Shown here: one piece after another, positions 57,343 through 64,000 of the stretch | How positions within the stretch are numbered: position 1 is the first letter of the stretch | Layout of the letters: each line of letters opens with the position of its first letter | Assembly: GCF_949769195.1 (NCBI RefSeq) | Contig: NZ_OX458333.1 | Coordinates: forward strand, 3,754,001-3,818,000 | From: Methylocaldum szegediense | GTDB taxonomy: Bacteria > Pseudomonadota > Gammaproteobacteria > Methylococcales > Methylococcaceae | Direction: 5' to 3' | DNA length: 64,000 bases | Made by a program: the position numbers and the translations under genes | Notes under the pieces: generated by a model | What the model was told of the DNA's origin: nothing | Databases searched by the model: none | The model's input: the letters and a program-made list of their open reading frames with translations, nothing else

Positions 57343-58473
57343 TCAACGTTTCTCCGACCGCACCTCAACTGCCCTTTGGCGGTTGTACCGCGTCTCTCCC
57401 TCGAAGTACATTAGTAACCATTCGTATGTTGCCGCTATCCCATCGGGAACGGTGATCTCGGGTTGCCAGCCTATCGCTCGATTTAGCTTGCGCGTGTCGG
57501 AAACATAGTATTTCTGATCGCCGGTACGCCACGGGGCGAATTTCAGCTCCGGACGGCGGCCGTGCAATTCCTCGATCAACTTTACCAGTTCGATCAGACT
57601 GATCGCTCTGGCCGGTCCGCCACCGATATTGAAGGCCTGTCCACGCAAGCGCTCGATGTTGTCTCCCGCGAGCCGCAGGGCTTTCACCAGGTCGTCGACG
57701 AACAGAACATCGCGGACCTGGAGGCCGTCTCCGTAAATCGTGATCGGCTGATCCTGCAAGGCCCGAGTTAGAAAGTGAGCCACCCAACCTTGGTCCTCGG
57801 TACCGTACTGGTGCGGCCCGTAGATGCAGCTCATGCGGAATACGGTGGTGGGCAGCCCGTAGCTGCGCGCGTAATCGAGTACGTATTGATCGGCTCCGCC
57901 TTTCGAACATCCGTACGGGCTATGAAAATCCAGGGGCCGGTTTTCGCCGACGCCGTATCGCGCGGTGTCCTCGTCGCGCGGCACGTAGCGATCGCCCTCG
58001 CGGCAGACGGTGAGATCCTCGAGATTGCCATACACCTTGTTGGTGGAGGTGTAGAGCATGGGCGGCGGGTTTCGGGCGGAGCGCATGGCTTCAAGTAGGT
58101 TGAGCGTGCCGCGGAGGTTCACTTCGAAATCGGTAGCGGGATCTTCGACGCTGGTGGTGACCGCTACCTGGGCGGCGAAATGAAACACCTGCCGGGCTCG
58201 ATGCACGGCGCTCCGTATCGCCTGGGCATCGCGTATGTCGGCGATGGCGATCTGGACCCGATCTCCGTGGACAGATTTGAGCCAGTCGAGATTGTGCTCG
58301 ACGCCCGGCCGTCCCAGATTGTCGAAGATCAGCACCGGGATGCCGTCCTCCAGCAGATTGTGGGCGAGATTGGTGCCGACGAATCCCGCTCCGCCGGTGA
58401 TCAACACCGGCCTCGAGTCGCCGGCCGCAAAGCTCGGTTCGGAAATGGTCGATGCCTGGCGCTTGGTCTTCAT
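57343..58473 (-). CDS. CDP-paratose 2-epimerase-like nucleotide-sugar epimerase
   Basis: Extended SDR of 376 residues. NAD loop PVLITGGAGFVGTNLAHNLLE, then the tyvelose-epimerase style FDNLGRPGVEHNLDWLKSVHG, catalytic FHSPYGCSKGGADQYVLDYARS (Tyr-X3-Lys) and SCIYGPHQYGTEDQGWVAHF. These last motifs are characteristic of CDP-paratose/CDP-tyvelose 2-epimerases, although the real substrate here may differ since no CDP-dideoxysugar genes are visible. It overlaps the next epimerase gene by 4 bases. Confidence 0.85.
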   Translation of the reverse strand: MKTKRQASTISEPSFAAGDSRPVLITGGAGFVGTNLAHNLLEDGIPVLIFDNLGRPGVEHNLDWLKSVHGDRVQIAIADIRDAQAIRSAVHRARQVFHFAAQVAVTTSVEDPATDFEVNLRGTLNLLEAMRSARNPPPMLYTSTNKVYGNLEDLTVCREGDRYVPRDEDTARYGVGENRPLDFHSPYGCSKGGADQYVLDYARSYGLPTTVFRMSCIYGPHQYGTEDQGWVAHFLTRALQDQPITIYGDGLQVRDVLFVDDLVKALRLAGDNIERLRGQAFNIGGGPARAISLIELVKLIEELHGRRPELKFAPWRTGDQKYYVSDTRKLNRAIGWQPEITVPDGIAATYEWLLMYFEGETRYNRQRAVEVRSEKR

Positions 58474-59585
58474 AGCCGAAGCCCTCGCTGCGAAAGTTCT
58501 TCGTTTGCCGCTTCGAAGCGGTCTAACGTCGCCTGCGTCTTAAGCCATTCCGTGAGTTCGCCCATACCTTCTTCGAGATCAACGCGGGGCTGATAGCCGA
58601 GGACGCTTCGGGCCTCGCCGATATCGGCAAAGCAATGGCGGATATCGCCCACTCGGTACTGCCGGGTAATCACCGGCCGGATCTCTTCCCGGCCGAGCAA
58701 GCGGCCCATGCGCTCGGCAATCTCGCGCACCGTATGGCTGCGGCCGCTGCCGACGTTGAATACCCGACCGGCGGCTTCGTCGCGCTCCAATGCGAGCACG
58801 CAGGCTTGAACTACGTCTTGGACGTTGACGAAATCGCGCTTCTGTTCGCCGTCCTCGAAGATGAGCGGGCTGTTGCCGTTGAGAAAACGGGACGCGAAGA
58901 TGGCTAGCACGCCGGTGTAGGGATTGGACAATGCCTGCCGGGTGCCGTAGACGTTGAAGAAACGCAGAGCGACCGTGGGAATGTTGTAGGCTTGGCCGAC
59001 CAGCAGGCACAGACGTTCCTGGTCGTATTTCGACAGCGCATAGACCGATGCCGGCGAGGTAACCTTGGATTCCGGCGTGGGCAAGGGGTGGAGCGGATCG
59101 CCGTTTTCGTCGAGCAGTTCCCAGCTCCCTTGCTGGAGCTGCGTCAGCGGTCGCTCCGGTGGCGCACAGGGTCGGCCGTCAGCGGTGCGATAGAGTCCTT
59201 CGCCGTAAACGCTCATGCTGGATGCCACGACCAGCTTTTTCACCGGTTGTTCGATCAGGCATTGCAGCAGGACGGCCGTGCCGCGATTGTTGATGTCAGT
59301 GTAGCGCTCGATCTGGTACATGCTTTGGCCGACGCCAACCGCGGCGGCGAAGTGGAAGACCGCGTCCACGTTGAGCAGCGCGTCGCGGACCGAGCTGGCA
59401 TCGCACACGTCGCCATGCACAAATTCGACAGCGGGATTCAGGTAATCCGGCGGCCGCCGAATATCGCCGTGGACCTGTTCGCTGAGCGCGTCGAGCACCC
59501 TGACTCGGTATCCTTGGTTGATCAATCCATCGGCGAGGTGTGAGCCGATGAACCCTGCTCCTCCGGTGATCAAGATCCTGTCCAT
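58470..59585 (-). CDS. NAD-dependent nucleotide-sugar epimerase/dehydratase
   Basis: Extended SDR of 371 residues with [31 protein letters not shown], catalytic SVYALSKYDQERLCLLVGQ and FVNVQDVVQACVLALERDEAAGRVFNVGSG. GalE-like, substrate unresolved. The start is ATG 59585 with AGGAG upstream; GTG 59591 is a longer alternative. Its stop overlaps the start of the CDP-paratose-epimerase-like gene, so the two are coupled. Confidence 0.9.
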   Translation of the reverse strand: MDRILITGGAGFIGSHLADGLINQGYRVRVLDALSEQVHGDIRRPPDYLNPAVEFVHGDVCDASSVRDALLNVDAVFHFAAAVGVGQSMYQIERYTDINNRGTAVLLQCLIEQPVKKLVVASSMSVYGEGLYRTADGRPCAPPERPLTQLQQGSWELLDENGDPLHPLPTPESKVTSPASVYALSKYDQERLCLLVGQAYNIPTVALRFFNVYGTRQALSNPYTGVLAIFASRFLNGNSPLIFEDGEQKRDFVNVQDVVQACVLALERDEAAGRVFNVGSGRSHTVREIAERMGRLLGREEIRPVITRQYRVGDIRHCFADIGEARSVLGYQPRVDLEEGMGELTEWLKTQATLDRFEAANEELSQRGLRL

Positions 59586-60041
59586 GGTCACTCCTGTCTA
59601 TCCGTCGTTTCCGTTATGTTGCGGTGTCGTCGAAATTCATCGTCGGCAAAAGCCGTGAACGCTATGTAGGGTGCGGCAGGAACCGCACCAATTTTTTGTC
59701 CTCGATCGATGCCTGTCCTAAGCCTGGCTGAAGGGCGGTTCGCTTCGCTCACCACATCCTACAACCAATATTCCGTAGGGTGCGGCGAGGAACGACAAAC
59801 CGGCAGGAGAGCCGGTTTGCACGAAGCCCGTAGGGTGCCGGACAAGGATAGTCCGGCACGAGCCGCACCGGTCGCGGCCTCGAATATGGTATCCGCGAAT
59901 GATGCCTGTCCTGAGCCGAGTCGAAGGGCCTGAACCGAGCCGAAGGGACGAAGCCCCGCCTGATCTACGTTTTGCCGGAAACACCGCGCGTATTCCGGCC
60001 TACGATTTACGCGTGCAGCCTCTGCCAGTCGCATACTGGAA
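59586..60041. repeat. repeat-rich gap with hairpins
   Basis: Three copies of GTAGGGTGC start at 59666, 59775 and 59830. Two perfect hairpins follow: AAACCGGC 59797-59804 with 59811-59818, and GTGCCGGAC 59835-59843 with 59851-59859. At 59904-59947 lies CCTGAGCCGAGTCGAAGGG next to a near copy ending in CGAAGGGACG, the same dispersed family as at about 43521-43570. No gene. Likely accumulated small repeats, some able to act as terminators for the UDP-glucuronate decarboxylase gene. Confidence 0.65.
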
Positions 60042-61040
60042 TCAACTGCCGGTCATGGCTTTCGAGTGGGTGTGTCCCTTCGCCATCAGCGTGCGCTCGA
60101 AATAGTCGATGGTGCGTTTCAAGCCCTCGACCAGAGGGGTGGACGGGGACCAGCCGAGTTTTTCTCGTGCATGGCTGATGTCCGGACAGCGCCGGATTGG
60201 GTCGTCCACCGGCAGCGGTCGGAACGTGATTCTTGAACGGGATCCGGTCAGGTCGATGATCGTGTCGGCCAGCTCGAGCATGCTGATTTCGACCGGGTTG
60301 CCGAGATTGAGTGGGCCCGTAACGTCTTCAGGCGTTGCCATGAAGCGCTGCATCGCCTCGATCAGGTCGTCGACATAGCAGAACGAACGTGTCTGATTGC
60401 CGTCGCCGTAGATGGTCAGCGGACGGTTCCGGAGCGCCTGACCGATCAGGTTCGGAACCACGCGGCCGTCGTTGGGCCGCATGTAAGGTCCGTAGGTATT
60501 GAAGATCCGGCCGACTTTGACGGGTACTTTGTGCTGGCGGTGATAGTTGAGAAACAGGGTTTCCGCGCAGCGTTTGCCCTCGTCGTAACAGGCACGGGGC
60601 CCCACGGGATTGACCGATCCCCGATAGCTCTCGCGCTGGGGATGGGCTTCGGGATCGCCGTACACCTCGCTGGTCGACGCCTGGAAAATTCTAGCGTTGG
60701 AATAGCGCGCCATTTCCAGCAGATTGAGTGAGCCGTGCACGCAGGTTTTCAGGGTATGCACTGGATCGGCCTGATAGTGAACAGGCGAAGCGGAGCAGGC
60801 GAGATTGTAGATTTCGTCGACGTTTTCGATAGCCACCGGCTCAGTAATGTCCTGGCGAACGATGTTCAAGGTTCCCAATTCTGCTAGTTTGCGAAGGATG
60901 TCCATGCCGCCGGTTCGGAAATTGTCGACGCAGGTGACCACGTGTCCCTGCATCAGCAGGTGGCGGCAAAGGTTCGTTCCGAGAAAGCCGGCTCCGCCGG
61001 TTACGACGATGTGTTTCCTTCCACGATCTATCATATCCAT
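60042..61040 (-). CDS. UDP-glucuronate decarboxylase
   Basis: Makes UDP-xylose (or the 4-keto intermediate) from UDP-glucuronate with recycled NAD. The 332 residues match bacterial UXS: HIVVTGGAGFLGTNLCRHLL, VDNFRTGGMDIL, YNLACSASPVHYQADPVHT, ASTSEVYGDPEAHPQ, catalytic GPRACYDEGKRCAETL, and NTYGPYMRPNDGRVVPN. ATG 61034 has better ribosome-site spacing than ATG 61040; both are possible. First minus-strand gene of the glycan locus. Confidence 0.94.
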   Translation of the reverse strand: MDMIDRGRKHIVVTGGAGFLGTNLCRHLLMQGHVVTCVDNFRTGGMDILRKLAELGTLNIVRQDITEPVAIENVDEIYNLACSASPVHYQADPVHTLKTCVHGSLNLLEMARYSNARIFQASTSEVYGDPEAHPQRESYRGSVNPVGPRACYDEGKRCAETLFLNYHRQHKVPVKVGRIFNTYGPYMRPNDGRVVPNLIGQALRNRPLTIYGDGNQTRSFCYVDDLIEAMQRFMATPEDVTGPLNLGNPVEISMLELADTIIDLTGSRSRITFRPLPVDDPIRRCPDISHAREKLGWSPSTPLVEGLKRTIDYFERTLMAKGHTHSKAMTGS

Positions 61041-61849
61041 GATCTCCGCTTCAAGAGTGCATCCCTGACGTTCTCAAACAAATAGCATGCCGACTTCGGA
61101 ATCGCCGGGCTTTTCGGGGGTTGTCCCATGCGCCGTTTGGTGTGCCGGTAGAGGGATCGGCCGTGCTCGCCGAGGACGGCCCGAGAGACTGGGCGGAAGT
61201 TACGGGCCTCTTAAATCGCTAGGCAACAGGGAGGAGTCGCGTTCCATGCGCTCGTTTATCGGGAGACGGATTAACCGAAAGCTGACGAGAACTGACTCTT
61301 CCCTGCTAAAAACCTAAAACATTCCATGTCCCACATGTATTACCGGTCACTAAAATTTTGGTCCATACGCTTTGACAAAAGTTCAGTGACATCAATGTAG
61401 ATGCGGCTGCCCGATTTACCTCTACGCGTCATTCCGGTATACGCGCTTCCGGCGGAGTGTACCTGCTCGCCGGCCTCGATGACGACGAGAGTTAGCTGAA
61501 CGTTTTCTTAAGTTTTCCGGCAACCGTTTTTCATTCTTCTTGAAACTGGATGGACCGGCGCCGGAGGCCACAGGCCGCTAGGTCTTCGCCTGAGGGATCC
61601 GCCCGCACTAGCCGTCCTTGCTAAGCCCGAGTGCTTGCGAAGCGGTGGGGCGACTCGCCCTGTGGACGTAGTACTCTGCGTAAGGAAGGCAAAGAAGCCT
61701 GGCTTGTGTGTCCGGAGATAGCCCTAGCCATCTCATTGAGAAGATCGCAACCTGAGCCTGCCCTCGTACACAACGTTTGACCATTTTTTTCGCCACAAGC
61801 CCAACAGTTCTATCGAAATCGGCGGGCGACTTAATCTCTGGCGTCCACG

Positions 61850-62065
61850 ACTATCAATCGACCTCACGCTTTGCACTATTCGAACGAACGGATCGTGATC
61901 TTGGTGGATGGGACCGGGTGGCAAAAGAGCGAGCTGTTTCTAATTTTCTGCCTGATCTCCAGGTCGCGTTCTTGCCCCCTTAACATGTCCGAGTGGAACC
62001 TGGTTGAGGATCTGTGGGATGGGACGTGCGAGATATCTTTTTACAACCGGGTACCGGGTATCTGA
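61850..62065 (+). pseudogene. degenerate C-terminal part of an IS630-family transposase
   Basis: Read across two frames, the plus strand gives ERIVILVDGTGWQKSELF in one frame, then NFLPDLQVAFLPP in the next, then SEWNLVEDLWDGTCEISFYN, RVPG back in the first. Intact IS630 transposases have the same order: DGAGWH, IPxNLxLxFLPPYSPELNP, VEHLWDE and a final F/YNRV. Two frameshifts and a lost YSP segment make it dead. The N-terminal half is not recognisable. It is probably a very old insertion. Confidence 0.72.
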
Positions 62066-62424
62066 CAGTTTCAGTGCGTCGGAAGGCCGATTGCAGCAAG
62101 TCCATGTGGGGTAATGAAAACGTTCCAGAACGCGCGTATTCCATCACCAACTGGCTGTGAATAACTAATGCCATTGATTGAAAAATGGAATCATTGGAAA
62201 AGGACTGTCAAAAAATTTTACAAGCAGCAGATCGAATAGAGAGTCACTCCCGAACCCGATGAAACGGTTTCCATATCAATAAGTTACTCGCTCTAAGTCA
62301 GTCCGGTGCGCGTCGGCAAGTGGGTTACGAGGGCGGGAGACCGAATCAAGTGTTTCAAGGAGCTTACGAAAACAAACTTGGCAGCGTTTCATAAACCCCT
62401 TGATTAACAAACAGATGCCTATCT

Positions 62425-62440
62425 GGCACAAAGATTGATA
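62425..62440 (+). promoter_or_regulatory. weak sigma-54-like promoter candidate
   Basis: TGGCAC, six bases, then five bases, then TTGAT. The -24 element is perfect and the spacing correct, but the -12 element lacks the normally essential GC. It is 75 bases upstream of the glycosylphosphotransferase start. The rpoN gene is in the same window. Confidence 0.2.
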
Positions 62441-62515
62441 AATGTCTATTGGCGCTTAGCCGAATGTTCTGGGTGAGCAGCATGGAATCGATACATATTC
62501 GGAGGGAGGTCGAAT

Positions 62516-63943
62516 ATGCCACTCAGTGTGGGTCATGTCTTTAGAGGTCTTTTCAAGCAGTATACGCACACGGCGATTGTGCTGCTGAGGTATCTCGATG
62601 CTGCCATGCTTCTTGTCGGAGGCTGGATCGCCTACTACCTCGTGATCGGATCCTGGAATGTCGATCAGTATCATCGTGCCGTCATGGCCATCGGGATCTT
62701 GGCGGCCATCATATTTTTCGAGATCGGACACATTTACCGACCCTGGCGGCATCATGCGATGGCCAGCGAGGTCACGCGGATTCTGACGGCTTGGTTACGC
62801 ACACTTATATTGGTGGCATTACTTGTCACCCTAATTAGACAAGAGAACTGGTTTGAGTCCGACTACTACTGGACGGCAATTTGGGGTGTGGCCGGATTCC
62901 TGTTCGTCTTGGTCGCCCGCCTGTCGCTCTCACTGGTTTTGCACTGGCTACGGATTCATGACAATTCTCCGGGCCGCATTATCCTGGTCGGACTGAATGA
63001 GATGGCCATTGCCGCGAGCCGGCATCTGAACAATTCACCTTGGACACGGTTGAAAGTGATTGGATACGCGGATGACCGTTCGGCACCGCGTTTTTCTGTC
63101 GGCGAATTCGCCTTGCCTCGGTTAGGTGCGCTGAAAGATCTGCCAACCATCATATCCCAGGAGGCCATCGACGAAGTCTGGGTGGCGTTTCCGTTCAAAG
63201 GCGAGCAGCGCGCGGAGCAGGTTCTTCACGAGTTGCGCCATCTGCCGGTCAGCATTCGGCTGGTGATCGACTGCTTCGCCTTCAAGATGAGCAAGTTCCT
63301 CAATCTGAACGAAGTCGCCGGCATACCGACCCTCGATATTTCAGTCTCGCCTCTGCACGGCATCAATCGCTACATCAAGGAAATCGAAGACCGTTTGCTC
63401 GCGCTGATCCTTTTGATCCTGGCAAGCCCGCTGATGCTGCTGATCGCCATTGGGGTGAAACTGAGCTCGCCCGGCCCGGTGTTCTACCGGCAGGAGCGGG
63501 TGGGCTGGAACAATCGCAAGTTCATCATGCTGAAGTTCCGGTCCATGCCGGTGGATGCGGAGGCGAAGACCGGTCCGGTCTGGGCCAAGCCCGGGGAGAA
63601 ACGGGCCACGCCGTTCGGAGCCTTCCTGCGCAGGACCAGCCTGGACGAGTTGCCGCAGCTCATCAACGTGCTCAAAGGCGAAATGTCGCTGGTGGGTCCT
63701 CGCCCTGAACGTCCGGATTTTGTGGAAGTGTTCAAGGATCAGGTGCCGAACTACATGAAGAAGCACATGGTGAAGGCCGGCATCACCGGTTGGGCCCAGG
63801 TGAACGGCTGGCGAGGCGACACCGATCTCGTCAAGCGCATCGAGCACGATCTTTATTACATCCAGAACTGGTCGGTGTGGTTCGACCTGGAAATTATCCT
63901 ACGGACGTTTGTCTGGGGCTTCGTCAACAAGAACGCCTATTAA
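62516..63943 (+). CDS. polyprenyl glycosylphosphotransferase starting exopolysaccharide synthesis
   Basis: Transfers a sugar-1-phosphate to undecaprenyl phosphate on the inner membrane, the first step in exopolysaccharide or O-antigen assembly. The 475 residues have four N-terminal helices (LLRYLDAAMLLVGGWIAYYL, AVMAIGILAAIIFFEIGHIY, LRTLILVALLVTLI, VAGFLFVLVARLSLSL), a CoA-binding-like domain (GRIILVGLNEMAIAASRHL), another helix (LALILLILASPLMLLIAIGV) and the catalytic WcaJ/WbaP-type domain (PGPVFYRQERVGWNNRKFIM, LKFRSMPVDAEAKTGPVW, RTSLDELPQLINVLKGEMSL, VGPRPERP). GGAGG precedes the ATG. It probably starts a further glycan operon outside the window. Confidence 0.95.
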   Translation: MPLSVGHVFRGLFKQYTHTAIVLLRYLDAAMLLVGGWIAYYLVIGSWNVDQYHRAVMAIGILAAIIFFEIGHIYRPWRHHAMASEVTRILTAWLRTLILVALLVTLIRQENWFESDYYWTAIWGVAGFLFVLVARLSLSLVLHWLRIHDNSPGRIILVGLNEMAIAASRHLNNSPWTRLKVIGYADDRSAPRFSVGEFALPRLGALKDLPTIISQEAIDEVWVAFPFKGEQRAEQVLHELRHLPVSIRLVIDCFAFKMSKFLNLNEVAGIPTLDISVSPLHGINRYIKEIEDRLLALILLILASPLMLLIAIGVKLSSPGPVFYRQERVGWNNRKFIMLKFRSMPVDAEAKTGPVWAKPGEKRATPFGAFLRRTSLDELPQLINVLKGEMSLVGPRPERPDFVEVFKDQVPNYMKKHMVKAGITGWAQVNGWRGDTDLVKRIEHDLYYIQNWSVWFDLEIILRTFVWGFVNKNAY

Positions 63944-64000
63944 CGCGCGTTCAAGAGTCTTTGGGAACGTCGTCCCGAATCGGCAATAAGCGGTTTTCAA

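Larger units (their letters stand above)
61041..62515. other. 1.5-kb gap with an IS630 fossil
   Basis: Lies between divergent UDP-glucuronate decarboxylase and glycosylphosphotransferase genes, so promoters for both must be here. Apart from the degenerate IS630 transposase at about 61850-62065, no gene is supported. The sequence TGGCAC at 62425-62430 followed by TTGAT at 62436 is a weak sigma-54-like candidate upstream of the plus-strand gene. Confidence 0.5.

Overview
The window looks like a chromosome segment of a gammaproteobacterium. The order kdsD-kdsC-lptC-lptA-lptB-rpoN-hpf-rapZ is the gammaproteobacterial one. The PQQ-associated ABC/beta-propeller set would fit a methylotroph such as a Methylococcales member, but that is inference. 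No rRNA, tRNA or CRISPR array was seen.

Layout. 1-5.1 kb (minus): a tolC-type gene cut by the window edge, dnaE, and a decayed HEPN/MNT (hepT/mntA) pair. 5.1-12.5 kb (minus): rfbD, rfbC, rfbA and rfbB (dTDP-L-rhamnose) run head-to-tail behind an ABC-2 permease, ATPase, beta-propeller and substrate-binding protein, with 4-base overlaps at most junctions. 12.5-18.8 kb (minus): rapZ, hpf, rpoN, lptB, lptA, lptC, kdsC, kdsD (LPS transport, Kdo synthesis, nitrogen sigma factor). 18.9-22 kb (minus): exbD, exbB, tonB, then a nicotinamidase and a macro-domain hydrolase. 22.8-26.8 kb (plus): a frameshifted autotransporter, a short vgrG remnant and a CysZ-like membrane protein. 26.7-31.9 kb (minus): mtaB, an SpmAB-like membrane protein, a nested inverted-repeat element and ftsK. 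32-33.2 kb (plus): trxB and a rubredoxin. 33.6-37.1 kb (minus): two paralogous dynamin-like GTPases. 38-44.4 kb: a GlsB/YeaQ-type protein, secreted proteins of unknown role, an APC permease and an SRPBCC protein.

44.7-49.4 kb is an accessory island. Two IS481-type copies in inverted orientation and one IS5-type element sit in and around a broken muramidase-like gene and a small membrane protein. Removing the first IS481 copy (6-bp target duplication) and the IS5-like element (2-bp duplication) on paper restores one lysozyme-like frame whose stop overlaps the start of the membrane gene. This looks like an inactivated cell-wall-lytic toxin with a candidate immunity protein. The vgrG fragment at 25.7 kb suggests decayed type VI secretion cargo in the same genome.

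49.9-64 kb is a surface-polysaccharide locus: three tandem CgeB-like glycosyltransferases, a GT4 glycosyltransferase, an oxidoreductase, a zinc dehydrogenase, two sugar epimerases and a UDP-glucuronate decarboxylase (all minus), then a polyprenyl glycosylphosphotransferase on plus. Its intergenic gaps hold hairpin clusters, repeats and an IS630 fossil. Together with the rfb genes this makes nucleotide sugars and assembles a glycan; no flippase or polymerase was seen here.
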